Source of the DNA: Streptomyces spiramyceticus
Lineage (GTDB): Bacteria; Actinomycetota; Actinomycetes; Streptomycetales; Streptomycetaceae
Reading direction: 5' to 3'
DNA length: 64,000 nucleotides
NCBI RefSeq assembly: GCF_028807635.1
Contig: NZ_JARBAX010000001.1
Span: 2,183,001-2,247,000, forward strand
The position numbers and the translations under genes are program-made. Positions 41,825 through 51,021 of the stretch are shown here, piece after piece. The number at the start of each line of letters is the position of its first letter. The stretch's first letter is position 1. Under the pieces are notes generated by a model. That model saw only the letters and a program-made list of their open reading frames with translations. It had not been told where the DNA came from and made no database searches.

Positions 41825-42883
41825 CTAGCTGCCCGTGGCGTTCCTCCAGGCGTCGATGTAGTCGTCGAGGTTGGTTCCGATGTCGTTCCAGTCCGGCTCG
41901 AAGACCTCAACTCCCTTGAGAATGCTGGCCAGTTCGGTGGCGTTGGCGTCCGTGGCCTTGATGTCCGTACGGGCCGAGAAGCCGCCGCCGATCTCGCTGA
42001 CCTGCTGCTGGGCGCCCTCGGTGAGCATGAAGTCGAGGAGCTTCTTGCCGTTCTCGGTGTGCGGTGCCTTGTCGACCAGACCGGCGGCGTAGGGCAGCGC
42101 GAAGGTGGTGGGCCTGGAGCCGTCCTTCGCCGGGAACCAGATGCCGATATTCGGCATGGACTTGGACTGCGCGAAGTTCATCTGTACGTCGCCGTTGGCG
42201 ACCAGGATCTCGCCCTTGTCGACCTTCGGCGCGAGCTTGGAGGTCGAGGAGGACGGGCCGACATTGTTGGCCTGGAGCTTCTTCAGGTACTCCATCGCCG
42301 GCTCCTTGCCGCCGAAGTCGTGCATCGCCTTGATGACGACGGCGGTTCCGTCGCCCGCGACACCGGGCGTGGAGTACTGGAGCTTGTCCTTGTAGGAGGA
42401 GTCGAGGAGGTCCTCCCAGGTCCTGGGGCTCTCCTTGAGCTCCTTCTTGTTGTGGATGAACCCGAAGTAATTGTTGACGACGGAGGTCCACTTGCCGTCG
42501 GGCGCCTTGTCGGCGGAGGCGACTTTGTCGGCGCCCTTGGGCTCGTACGCCTTCAGCAGGCCCTTGGCGTCTGCCTGCTGGATGAAGGGCGGCAGGGTGA
42601 CGATGACGTCGGCCTGGGTGTTCGACTTCTCGCGGACGGCGCGTTGCACCATCTCGCCAGAGCCGCCCTCGACGTACTTCACCTTGATGCCGGTCTTCTT
42701 CTCGAAGTCCTTGAAGACCTGGTCGTACCAGCCGTCACCGTTCTCGCCCTTGAGGCCGTCGGCGCTGTAGACGGTGACGACCTTCTCGTCGGAGGCGGCG
42801 GACGAGCCGCCGCACGCGGTGAGGGAGGAGGCGAGGGCGAGGCCGCCGGTGACGGCGGCGACCGTCTTGAGGGAGGTCTGCAT
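41825..42883 (-). CDS. phnS: Aminophosphonate ABC transporter substrate-binding lipoprotein
   Basis: 352 residues with a lipoprotein signal (lipobox LTAC) and the fold of iron/aminophosphonate-type binding proteins (VVTVYSADGLKGENGDGWYD, KYVEGGSGEMVQRA). It is the last of seven genes read in the same direction. The aminophosphonate call rests on the adjacent phosphonatase-like hydrolase and FAD oxidoreductase, not on binding-site residues. Confidence 0.82.
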   Translation of the reverse strand: MQTSLKTVAAVTGGLALASSLTACGGSSAASDEKVVTVYSADGLKGENGDGWYDQVFKDFEKKTGIKVKYVEGGSGEMVQRAVREKSNTQADVIVTLPPFIQQADAKGLLKAYEPKGADKVASADKAPDGKWTSVVNNYFGFIHNKKELKESPRTWEDLLDSSYKDKLQYSTPGVAGDGTAVVIKAMHDFGGKEPAMEYLKKLQANNVGPSSSTSKLAPKVDKGEILVANGDVQMNFAQSKSMPNIGIWFPAKDGSRPTTFALPYAAGLVDKAPHTENGKKLLDFMLTEGAQQQVSEIGGGFSARTDIKATDANATELASILKGVEVFEPDWNDIGTNLDDYIDAWRNATGS

Positions 42884-42898
42884 GACGTTTCGTATCTC

Positions 42899-43729
42899 CT
42901 AGCGGTACGAGGCTTTGGTGCGGATACGGGAGACGGCGAGCAGCACGAGCAGCGTCGTCCCCATGAGGACCACGGCGACCGCCGAGCCGGTGAAGAGGGA
43001 GCCGCGGTCGGTGGCCGTGAAGATCTGCACCGGGAGCGGCGTCCAGTCCGGCGGGTAGAGCATCATCGTGGCGCTCAGCTCGCCCATGGACAGGGCGAAG
43101 CACAGCCCGGCGGCCGCGTTGAGCGACGGCAGCAGGAGCGGGAGCTTCACCTTCCACAGGACGTACGAGGGGCTGGCCCCAAGAGATGCGGCGGCCTGCT
43201 CGTACATCGGGTCCAGTCGCAGGATGGCGGCCGAAACCGACTGGTAGGCAAACGCCGTGACAAGAACGGCGTGCGCGAGGATCACAATCCAGCGTGTGCC
43301 GTTGAGGAGGAACGGCGGCTGGGAGAACGCGACGAGGACGGCGAGACCGACGACCACGGAGGGGACGGCGACGGGCAGCATGAACAGCGCGTCGAGCACT
43401 CTCCCCCATAGCCTGAAGGGCATGGGAGGGACCCCCTCGCCTCTGTTCTTCAGCGAGGCCGCGGCAAGGGCGGCCCAGGTGCCGAAGGTGAGCGCGAGCA
43501 GGCTCGCGGTCAGGGCGGTGACCAGGCTGGTGGTGAGCGCCTGCAGGGACTCTCCGCGTACGGCCGATGTGTAGTGCTCGGCGGTCGGGCCGGAGGGGAA
43601 GGCGCCGGACCAGTTGGTGGAGAACGACGCGGCGACGATGACGAGCATCGGCAGCGCGAACAGCGGAACGAAGAGGACGAAGAAGAGAACCCGGGCCGCC
43701 CACTTCCCCGTACGGCTATGCACCAACAC
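42899..43729 (-). CDS. phnV: Aminophosphonate ABC transporter permease
   Basis: 276 residues with six membrane segments and the coupling-loop signature EQAAASLGASPSYVLWKVKLPLLLP broken here into parts at EQAAASLGAS and KLPLLLP. It overlaps the preceding permease gene by 14 bases. Confidence 0.82.
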   Translation of the reverse strand: MLVHSRTGKWAARVLFFVLFVPLFALPMLVIVAASFSTNWSGAFPSGPTAEHYTSAVRGESLQALTTSLVTALTASLLALTFGTWAALAAASLKNRGEGVPPMPFRLWGRVLDALFMLPVAVPSVVVGLAVLVAFSQPPFLLNGTRWIVILAHAVLVTAFAYQSVSAAILRLDPMYEQAAASLGASPSYVLWKVKLPLLLPSLNAAAGLCFALSMGELSATMMLYPPDWTPLPVQIFTATDRGSLFTGSAVAVVLMGTTLLVLLAVSRIRTKASYR

Positions 43730-44768
43730 GTCGGCTCACCACCCGGTAGAGGCTGTAAAGACCCACGGAGATCGCGATGTTGACGACGGCGACGACGCAC
43801 GCGGCCGGGTAGTCGGACTCCAGGATCGCTTTGCCGTACACGAGCATCGGCAGGGTCGTGACGCCCTTGGCCCCGGTGAAGAGGACGATGCCGAACTCGT
43901 TCAGGCACATGACGAGGACGAGGGAGCCGCCTGCGGCGAGGGCGGGCAGCGCCTCGGGGAGGATCACCCGCCGGACGATCCGGGCGGGCCGTGCGCCGAG
44001 TGAAGAGGCCACCTCCAGCTGCGCGGTGTCGAGCTGCGAGAAGGCGGCGAGGAGCGGCCGCATGACGAAGGGTGTGAAGTAGGTGATCTCGGCGAGGAGT
44101 ACGCCCCACGGGGTGGTGAGGAAGTGGAACGGTCCCTCGGCGGCGCCTGTCACGTCGGTCCAGACGCCGTTGGCCATGCCGACCGTGCCGTAGATGAACA
44201 GCAGGGCGAGGGTGATCAGGAAGGACGGAAAGGACAGGAATACGTCGATGAACTTCGCCACCGCCTTGCCGCCGGGGAAGGGCACGAAGGCGATGACGAG
44301 GGCGAGTACGAAGCCGAGGACGAGACACCCGACGGTCGCCCCGACGGCCAGCCACACGGTGGTGCCCAACGCCTCGCGAAACGCCTCGGACGCGAAGACC
44401 TCGGCGTAGGGCTCGAAGGACGTGCCGCCTTCGTCGGGCGAGAAGGACTGCTGGACGACGAGGGCGAGGGGGTAGAGGAAGACGAACGCGAGAACGGCAA
44501 TGGGCGGCAAGGCCCAGACCCAGCGGGGGACGGCACGGACGGTCGTGCGGCCGGGCACGGCGGGCCGTCCAGCATTGCGGCGCGCAGTGTGCGGGATCGT
44601 GGAGCGGTTGTCGATACCGGCGACGGGCGGCGACGGCGAGGTACCGCCCACCGGGGGACCCGCACCTTCCCCACTGTCCGCACGGGTGGTGCGGGTGGGT
44701 ACCGCAGCCCGGCCGGAGGCCGGGCGCATCCCACCACCGCCCGCAGGCACACGATTCGCGCTAGCCAT
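43716..44768 (-). CDS. phnU: Aminophosphonate ABC transporter permease
   Basis: 350 residues. A long, disordered, Arg/Pro/Gly-rich N-terminus of about 75 residues precedes six membrane segments and the loop LEVASSLGARPARIVRRVIL. The N-terminus is atypical, so a later start is possible. It overlaps the ATPase gene by 8 bases. Confidence 0.8.
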   Translation of the reverse strand: MASANRVPAGGGGMRPASGRAAVPTRTTRADSGEGAGPPVGGTSPSPPVAGIDNRSTIPHTARRNAGRPAVPGRTTVRAVPRWVWALPPIAVLAFVFLYPLALVVQQSFSPDEGGTSFEPYAEVFASEAFREALGTTVWLAVGATVGCLVLGFVLALVIAFVPFPGGKAVAKFIDVFLSFPSFLITLALLFIYGTVGMANGVWTDVTGAAEGPFHFLTTPWGVLLAEITYFTPFVMRPLLAAFSQLDTAQLEVASSLGARPARIVRRVILPEALPALAAGGSLVLVMCLNEFGIVLFTGAKGVTTLPMLVYGKAILESDYPAACVVAVVNIAISVGLYSLYRVVSRRVGA

Positions 44769-45822
44769 CGGACGACACCCCCGCCCCCAGCAGCACCGCG
44801 TCCTCCGACGCGAAGTGCACCGTGACTTCGTCGCCCAGCGTCGGCGTCTCGCGCAGTTCGCGCAGGTCCGCCTTCAGGCGGTGGCCCGCCACGTCGACGT
44901 ACAGCCGGTGCGTGGAGCCGCGCCACTGGACCTCGGCGATCGTGCCGCGCAGGGCGTTCGGGCCGTCGCCGAGGCCGACGAGGTGGGGGCGTACGCACAG
45001 GGTGGCCGTCGCGCCGTTCACCGCGCCGCCGGTGGCGACCTTCAGCGCCATACCGGCGAAGGAGACGCCGGCGCCGTCCTGGCCGACCCTGACCGGGAGG
45101 AGGTTCGCGTTGCCGACGAAGGACGCGGTGAACTCGGTGGTGGGGCGGCGGTACAGCTGCTGCGGGGTGCCGCAGTCCTGGAGGCGGGCCTTGTCCATGA
45201 CGGCGATACGGTCCGCGAGGGTCAGCGCCTCGACCTGGTCGTGGGTGACGTACAGGATGGAGACATCGGGCAACTCCCGGTGCAGGCGGGCGAGTTCCGC
45301 CAGCATGCCCGACCTGAGCTGCGCGTCCAGCGCGGACAGCGGCTCGTCCAGGAGCAGTACGCCGGGCCGGATCGCGAGCGCCCGCGCGATCGCGACGCGC
45401 TGCTGCTGGCCGCCGGACAGTTCGCGCGGGTAGCGCTTGGCGTACGACGTCATGCCGGTCATTTCGAGCGCCCCGGCGACCCGGCCGGGGATCTCGGACT
45501 TGGCCGCCTTCTGCGCCTTCAGTCCGAAGGCGACGTTGCCCTCGACGCGCAGATGCGGGAAGAGCGCGTACTGCTGGACGACCATCCCGATGCCGCGCCG
45601 GTGCGGCGGGAGGCGGGTGACGTCGCGGTCGCCGATGAAGACGCGCCCCGACGCGGGCCGCACGAACCCGGCGACCGCGCGCAGGGCGGTCGTCTTGCCG
45701 GAGCCGGACGGCCCGAGGAGGGCCATGACTTCGCCGGGTTCGACGGTCAGGTCGAGCGAGTCGAGCACGGTGTTCCTGCCGTACGCGACCGAGACGTTGT
45801 CGAAGCGGATGCCGCTGCTCAT
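44761..45822 (-). CDS. phnT: Aminophosphonate ABC transporter ATP-binding protein
   Basis: 353 residues. Walker [10 protein letters not shown], signature [15 protein letters not shown], Walker B VLLLDEPLSALD, H-loop YVTHDQ, and a C-terminal TOBE domain of about 110 residues. It overlaps the HAD gene stop by an ATGA. Confidence 0.9.
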   Translation of the reverse strand: MSSGIRFDNVSVAYGRNTVLDSLDLTVEPGEVMALLGPSGSGKTTALRAVAGFVRPASGRVFIGDRDVTRLPPHRRGIGMVVQQYALFPHLRVEGNVAFGLKAQKAAKSEIPGRVAGALEMTGMTSYAKRYPRELSGGQQQRVAIARALAIRPGVLLLDEPLSALDAQLRSGMLAELARLHRELPDVSILYVTHDQVEALTLADRIAVMDKARLQDCGTPQQLYRRPTTEFTASFVGNANLLPVRVGQDGAGVSFAGMALKVATGGAVNGATATLCVRPHLVGLGDGPNALRGTIAEVQWRGSTHRLYVDVAGHRLKADLRELRETPTLGDEVTVHFASEDAVLLGAGVSSDG

Positions 45823-46508
45823 CGCCCCTCCCTCGCCAGGAGACCCGGCAGCTCCTCGACGGAGCGGAGGATGTGCGTCGCGCCGTGCGAGGTGAGCTGG
45901 TCGGCGCCGTGCGCACCGGTCAGCACGCCCGCGACGACGCTCGCGCCGGAGCGGACGCCGCTGAGCATGTCGTACGACGTGTCGCCGGCGACCGCGATCT
46001 CCTGCACCGCGTCGGCCGCCCCGGTCCGCAGGAGCGCGGCGAGCACCATGTCGGGGTACGGACGGCCGCGCCCCCCGGCGTCGGCCGGGCAGAGCGTCAG
46101 CTCGACCAGGTCCTGCCAGCCGACCGCGGCGAGGATGGCGTCCTGCGTGACGCGGGCGAATCCGGTGGTCAGGACGACTCGGCGGCCGTCACCGCGCAGC
46201 CTCTCGACGGCCTCGCGGGCGCCCGGCACGGGCGCGATGTGCCCGGCGTCGACGAGGCTGCCGTACGCCTCCTCGAAGGCGGTGTTGGCCTGCTGGGCCC
46301 TGGTCTCGTCGCCGAAGAGGTGCCGGAAGACGGAGATCTTGGATTCGCCCATGGTGGCGCGTACGTAGTCGAGCTTCTCGGCGTGATCGGCCGATCCGGG
46401 CTCGACACCGAGGCGCTCGGCGGCGGCGCCGAAGGCCTGCTCGACGAGTCCGTCGTCGGCGACGGTGGTGCCGGCCATGTCGAGGACGACAAGCTTGATG
46501 CGGCTCAT
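45819..46508 (-). CDS. Phosphonatase-like HAD hydrolase (PhnX-like)
   Basis: 229 residues. The nucleophile motif LDMAGTT gives Asp10, and MGESK gives Lys57 at the place of the Schiff-base lysine of phosphonoacetaldehyde hydrolase. Motif IV is AGDTSYDM. If the lysine acts as in PhnX, it cleaves the C-P bond of phosphonoacetaldehyde to acetaldehyde and phosphate. It sits between the ATPase and FAD oxidoreductase genes. Confidence 0.87.
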   Translation of the reverse strand: MSRIKLVVLDMAGTTVADDGLVEQAFGAAAERLGVEPGSADHAEKLDYVRATMGESKISVFRHLFGDETRAQQANTAFEEAYGSLVDAGHIAPVPGAREAVERLRGDGRRVVLTTGFARVTQDAILAAVGWQDLVELTLCPADAGGRGRPYPDMVLAALLRTGAADAVQEIAVAGDTSYDMLSGVRSGASVVAGVLTGAHGADQLTSHGATHILRSVEELPGLLAREGR

Positions 46509-46513
46509 TCAGG

Positions 46514-47650
46514 TCACCAGTCCAGTTCGTTCGCGGTCTGCTCGGCGATGGCCGGGGAGCACGTCATGCCGCGCCCGCCGGGTCCGGTCACCAGCCACAC
46601 CCCGTCGCGCACCTGCTGGCGGTGGACGACGCGGCTCGTGTCGGTGCACTGCGCGTACACCCCCGCCCAGCGGTGCCGGATCTTCGGCAGCGGCCGGCCG
46701 AGGAAGCCCTCGGCGACCCGGGTGACGTGTTCGTACGGCTCCTCGACGACGTCGAAGGCGAAGGGGTGCTCGTACTCGTGGGTGTCGCCGATGGTCAGCC
46801 CGCCGTCGCGGCGCTGGACCATGAGCAGCTGCATCTTGTGCGCGGCGGCGGCCGGTTCCTGGGCCTGCCCGGCGTTGAGGGCGTCGAGTGCCCCGCTCGC
46901 GTACGCCGGGTAGTAGCGGAAGCTGTCGGCGTCGGCGACGGAGGTGGTGAGGGCCTCACCGAGGGGCTCGGTCTGCATCATCTGGAGGCGGACGCGGCGT
47001 ACGGGCAGATCGGGGGCGAGCTCTTTGACGAGCCCGCCGAGCCAGGCGCCCGTACAGAGGACGACGGCGTCACCGGTGTGTACGTCGCCGTGGTCGTCGC
47101 GGACAGCGCTGCGTCCGTTCCCCTTGGCCCCGACGACTTCGCGGACCTCGCGACCGCCGATGAACGTGTACCGCCCGGAGGCCAGCAGGGCTTGTTTCAG
47201 GGCGAGTTGGGCGGTGCGGGGCTCGACGGCCGCGTCGCGCTCGCACCACAGGGCGGCTTCGAATTCACCGCGCAGGGCGGGGTTGACGGTGCGCGCTTCG
47301 CCGGCGGTGAGGAGCTTGTAGCCGCGGGCGGAGGCGTCGGGCCGGGTCAGCGCGGCCTCGGCGACGGCCAGTTCGAGGTCGTTGCGTACGGGGGTCAGCG
47401 AGCCGATGGCCCGGAAGCCGAGCTCGGGCACGCGCCGCCCGATGCCCTCCCACAGCTCGCGGGCCCGGAGAGCGGTCTCCAGCTCTTCGCCACCTGCGCG
47501 GCCGCTGACCCATATCTGGCCGAAATTGCGCAGGCTGGCCCCGCGGGCTTCGGTCTCGCGCTCGATCTGGACGACCTCGTGGCCACGTTCCACTGCGTGC
47601 CAGGCGTGCATGGTTCCTACGACGCCGGCTCCTACGACTATGACTCTCAC
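46514..47650 (-). CDS. FAD-dependent oxidoreductase of the phosphonate cluster (HpnW/PbfD-like)
   Basis: 378 residues from a GTG at 47650. The FAD-binding GAGVVGTMHAWHAVERGHEV is at the N-terminus, and VTGPGGRGMTC is at the C-terminal end, in the manner of D-amino acid oxidase/sarcosine oxidase-like enzymes. Members of this group sit with phosphonatase-like hydrolases and oxidise 2-aminoethylphosphonate or its N-methyl form to phosphonoacetaldehyde. There is no PhnW transaminase gene here, which fits an oxidative entry route. Confidence 0.84.
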   Translation of the reverse strand: MRVIVVGAGVVGTMHAWHAVERGHEVVQIERETEARGASLRNFGQIWVSGRAGGEELETALRARELWEGIGRRVPELGFRAIGSLTPVRNDLELAVAEAALTRPDASARGYKLLTAGEARTVNPALRGEFEAALWCERDAAVEPRTAQLALKQALLASGRYTFIGGREVREVVGAKGNGRSAVRDDHGDVHTGDAVVLCTGAWLGGLVKELAPDLPVRRVRLQMMQTEPLGEALTTSVADADSFRYYPAYASGALDALNAGQAQEPAAAAHKMQLLMVQRRDGGLTIGDTHEYEHPFAFDVVEEPYEHVTRVAEGFLGRPLPKIRHRWAGVYAQCTDTSRVVHRQQVRDGVWLVTGPGGRGMTCSPAIAEQTANELDW

Positions 47651-47787
47651 GGCGGCCACGGTCCTGGGGGCGAGTGGCGCAGAACGATCTGCCCGGCAAC
47701 GGCACGGTGAACAGCCACCCAAGGATGGACCAGACCCGTTATGTTTTCGTTATTGAAATTGCTCCGGCCCTTTCCGTGTGTCCGGCC

Positions 47788-48564
47788 CTACCCCCGCTCC
47801 CCCAACCGCACCGTAAAGCTGAACCGATCCCCCCGGAACAACGTCCGCACCCGCTCCAGCGGCCGCCCATCCACATCCCGCGAAAGCCGGTGGATCAGCA
47901 GCATCGGAAGCGCCGGCGGCGTCCCGATCAGCAGCGCCTCCCGCGGCGTCGCGAGGACCGTCTCGATGCGCTCGTCCGCGTCGCCGAAGGACACCCCGAC
48001 GCGGTCGTGGAGGTACGCGTAGAAGGACGAGTCCGGCTCGAAGTCGACGTCCAGACGCGGAACCCGGGACACCGCCACGTACGTACTCTCCAGGCCGACC
48101 CGCTCGTCGTCCGCGAGCAGCACGCGCTCCATGTGCCAGACCGGTTCCCCGGTCTCCGCGCCGACGTCGGCGGCCAGCGCGGCCGGGCAGGGGAAGCGGT
48201 CGAGGCCGATGAGATTACGGCCCGGCCTCCGGTCCTGGCGGCGTACACCCTCCGTATAGCTGGCGAGGGCCAGCGGCTGCTCCAGCTTCGGCCCGGCCAC
48301 GACCGTGCCCCGGCCCTGGCGCCGGAGCCGCCCCTCCAGTAGGAGCTCGCGCAGCGCCTGGCGCACCGTCTCGCGGGAGACCTCGTACCGTACGGCGAGA
48401 TCGCGCTCGGGGGGCAGCATATCGCCCTCGCTCAACTCACTCATCAGGGCGGCGATACGGGCCTTGACGGCGTAGTACTTGGGAATGCGGCCGTGCTCCG
48501 GGATGCCGGACCGGATGGGGGCGCCGGGGTCCTGGTGGTGCGTGTTCGCGTCTCGGATGTCCAC
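47788..48564 (-). CDS. GntR/HutC-family regulator of the phosphonate operon
   Basis: 258 residues. The N-terminal winged helix (PPERDLAVRYEVSRETVRQALREL) is followed by a UTRA effector domain (LHDRVGVSFGDADERIETVLA). It lies 137 bases upstream of the FAD oxidoreductase gene in the same direction, so it probably controls the operon through that gap, which holds the AT-rich stretch ATAACGAAAACATAACG on the minus strand. Confidence 0.88.
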   Translation of the reverse strand: MDIRDANTHHQDPGAPIRSGIPEHGRIPKYYAVKARIAALMSELSEGDMLPPERDLAVRYEVSRETVRQALRELLLEGRLRRQGRGTVVAGPKLEQPLALASYTEGVRRQDRRPGRNLIGLDRFPCPAALAADVGAETGEPVWHMERVLLADDERVGLESTYVAVSRVPRLDVDFEPDSSFYAYLHDRVGVSFGDADERIETVLATPREALLIGTPPALPMLLIHRLSRDVDGRPLERVRTLFRGDRFSFTVRLGERG

Positions 48565-48634
48565 ATACGGATCGTCGCAGACGATGTTGAACGCCCGGTG
48601 CGAGCGTCGCGTGAGGGCAAGAGGATTTGCCTGG

Positions 48635-49855
48635 TCAGCGTCGCACTTCGGGGGCCCGGGCCTCCGTAGCCACGAGATACACCCCTGTCGCGACGGTGCA
48701 CGCGGCCACCAGCCCGGCCAGCGGCACGGCCCAGTGCCCGGCGAAACTGGTGGGCAGTACGAGCAACGCGCCGACGGGCAGGACCAGATGCTGGGCCGCG
48801 CCCCGCTTGAAGTGGCGCGCGTGCACCGCCCACACCGTGATCATGAAGAGGGCGGTGGGAACAGTGACCGCGAGGGAGGCCGCGAGCGTGGAGATGTGCG
48901 CATGGTGCGTCGCCTCTTCGACGGCCACTTCGATGCCGGCGCCGATCGCGGCGGCGGAGCCGAAGATCAGGTAGTGGCCGTAGCCCCAGACGAACGCCTG
49001 GCGGTTGGAGGCGAGATGTTCGTGAATGGGCACGGCGAAGTAGATCCAGAAGGCGGCGAAGACGATGACCAGTCCGCCGGCCGCGATCGGCAGCAGCTTG
49101 TCCAGGGCCGCTGATTCGTCCGGTGCGTCGATGGCGGACTGTACGGCCACGGTGGCGGCGGCGATGGTCTCGCCGAGCATGATGATGGTGAACAGGCCGT
49201 AGCGTTCGGCGATGTGGTGCGGATGCCAGCTGGTCTCGTGGCGGTGCTCGGCGAAGACCGGCACGGCAAGCTCGGCGGCGGCCAGCAGCAGGAATCCCCA
49301 CGTCCAGGCGGCGTCGGGCAGCCACAGCAGCACCACCCACCCCGCCTGTACGACCACAAGTCCGGCGGCGAAGCGCAACGCGGTACTTCTCGCGGCTCCG
49401 GTTTCGCCGTGCGCGGCCCGCAGCCACTGGAGCGTGAGCGCCACGCGCATGATCAGGTAGCCGAGGACCGCGATCCCGTAGTCGGCGTGGTCGAACGCAC
49501 GCGGGACTCCGGCGGCCAAGACGAGAACGCCGGCGATCTGCACCAGGGTGGCGAGCCGGTAGGGGACGTCGTCGCAGTCGTAGGCGGAGGCGAACCAGGT
49601 GAAGTTCACCCAGGCCCAGTAGATCGCGAAGAAGACGAACAGATAGCCGGTGATCCCGTGCCCGGCGTCGCCCTCGGCCACGGCGTGCACGAGCCGCGCC
49701 CCGGCCTGGGCGACCGCCACGACGAAGCACAGGTCGAAGAACAGCTCCAGCGGGGTGGCCGCCCGGTGCGGCTCGTCGCGGCTGCGGGCCGTCATCCGCA
49801 CCAGCGGGACGATATGGCGGCCGTGACCGGTTCCGCTGCGGGGCTGCTCGCTCAT
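48635..49855 (-). CDS. Low temperature requirement protein A (LtrA)-like membrane protein
   Basis: 406 residues with about ten or more membrane segments. The LtrA signature is at the start (TPLELFFDLCFVVAVAQ) with HPHHIAERYGLFTIIMLGE in the middle. The role is not well known. The start is doubled: a 20-base tandem repeat gives an ATG at 49875, in a different frame, and the true ATG at 49855. Confidence 0.88.
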   Translation of the reverse strand: MSEQPRSGTGHGRHIVPLVRMTARSRDEPHRAATPLELFFDLCFVVAVAQAGARLVHAVAEGDAGHGITGYLFVFFAIYWAWVNFTWFASAYDCDDVPYRLATLVQIAGVLVLAAGVPRAFDHADYGIAVLGYLIMRVALTLQWLRAAHGETGAARSTALRFAAGLVVVQAGWVVLLWLPDAAWTWGFLLLAAAELAVPVFAEHRHETSWHPHHIAERYGLFTIIMLGETIAAATVAVQSAIDAPDESAALDKLLPIAAGGLVIVFAAFWIYFAVPIHEHLASNRQAFVWGYGHYLIFGSAAAIGAGIEVAVEEATHHAHISTLAASLAVTVPTALFMITVWAVHARHFKRGAAQHLVLPVGALLVLPTSFAGHWAVPLAGLVAACTVATGVYLVATEARAPEVRR

Positions 49856-49880
49856 CGTCGGGGCTGCTCGCTCATCGGCC
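49841..49880 (-). repeat. 20-base tandem duplication over the ltrA-like start codon
   Basis: Two copies of a 20-base unit, each containing an ATGAGCGAGCAGCCCCG start. The first copy opens a 7-codon frame (MSEQPRR) whose stop overlaps the ATG of the second copy. The first ATG also overlaps the stop of the LAxTG-protein gene. Confidence 0.85.
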
Positions 49881-50756
49881 CCGGGGGCTGTTCGTCGCTC
49901 CGGGGCCCCGGAGGCGCCGGGATCCCGCGACGAGCGCGCCGCCGCCGAGGAGGAGGGCGCCCGCAGTGGCTCCGAGCGGGAGCAGGTGGTCATGGCCGCG
50001 GGGGCCGGTCATGGCGAGGGAGCCGCGGCGATGCTCGCCGATGCGGGGGGTGGCGTCGTCGGGCTCGTCGGCGCCCGGTTCCTTCCCCTGCTCTGCTTCG
50101 GCCACGTCATCGGCGCCATCGGCATCCTCGGCCTCCGCCTCGTCGATGGCGAACCGGTAGTCGTTGGACTCGCCGACCCACTCGCCGTCGTCGCCGTGCC
50201 GCTGGACGACCGCGGCGTTGGTGACAACGTCGCCTGGGCGGGTCCCGGAGGCGAAGGTGAGCCGTACTTTCACGGTCACGGTCTTGTCGGCGGCGACGGT
50301 GAACCCCTGGAACCCGTCGAATACGCCGATGTGCTCGTCCTCGTCAGTTTTCTCGAAGGGGACACGGCGCCAACTCCGCGCGTCCTCGTCGTAGAACTCG
50401 AACTTGGTCTGGGAGGAGGCGAGTTCACGGTCGCGGTCCGCGATGACGATGACGGGGTGGATGTTGTGGCAGCTCTCGTCGGTGGCGTTGGCCAGTTCGA
50501 GGTACCAGTGCTTGAAGCCGCCGCCGGGGTGGTAGGTGTCCGGTCCGCCGCGCAGGCGGGTGCCGATGGGAAAGTCGGCGGAGTCGGGATCACCGCAGGT
50601 GGGCTGCTGGTCAGCGGGTGGGGCTAGGGCCGACGCGGGCGCGTTGACAACGGTGGGGCGTAGAGGCGTCGCAGCGACCGCGAGCGTTGCCGGTGACACC
50701 GTGGCTGCCGCAACTCCGATGGCGATGGCGATGGCGGGGGCAATGCGCAGTCGCAT
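49872..50756 (-). CDS. LAxTG-anchored surface protein
   Basis: 294 residues with a signal peptide ending TLAVAA. The mature part has a folded domain (about residues 50-205) with two cysteines, then an acidic linker rich in Asp, Glu and Ala. The C-terminal sorting signal is LAMTG followed by a hydrophobic helix and RRLR. Class E sortases of Streptomyces accept LAxTG, and a class E sortase gene lies at 57728. Function of the folded domain unknown. Confidence 0.82.
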   Translation of the reverse strand: MRLRIAPAIAIAIGVAAATVSPATLAVAATPLRPTVVNAPASALAPPADQQPTCGDPDSADFPIGTRLRGGPDTYHPGGGFKHWYLELANATDESCHNIHPVIVIADRDRELASSQTKFEFYDEDARSWRRVPFEKTDEDEHIGVFDGFQGFTVAADKTVTVKVRLTFASGTRPGDVVTNAAVVQRHGDDGEWVGESNDYRFAIDEAEAEDADGADDVAEAEQGKEPGADEPDDATPRIGEHRRGSLAMTGPRGHDHLLPLGATAGALLLGGGALVAGSRRLRGPGATNSPRGR

Positions 50757-50768
50757 GGGAAGCCTTTG

Positions 50769-50915
50769 CAGATCGCGGAGCGGTCGGTCCGTCAGCCGGT
50801 GGGTCGGTGAGTCGGTCGGTGAGTCGGTCCGTCAGCCGGTGGGTCGGTCGGTGGGTCCGTCGTGGCTCGGTCGGTGGGTCCGCCGGTGGGTCGATCGGTG
50901 GTCGGAGTCATCCGG
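50769..50915. repeat. GGTCGGTGGGTC-type degenerate tandem repeats
   Basis: About 145 bases made of repeated GTCGGTGG, GTCCGTCAGCCGGTGG and GTGAGTCGGTC units, in the region upstream of the surface-protein gene. Two longer units (GTCCGTCAGCCGGTGGGTCG) are identical. Likely variable between strains. Confidence 0.75.
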
Positions 50916-51021
50916 TCATGGCCCCGTGACCCTGCCACGCGCGCGCGACCGACCGCGCGGGACACGCCTCGCACGCGGTCATACAGTCATTGAATTCCCC
51001 CCAACGGCCCAACCCGGACCC

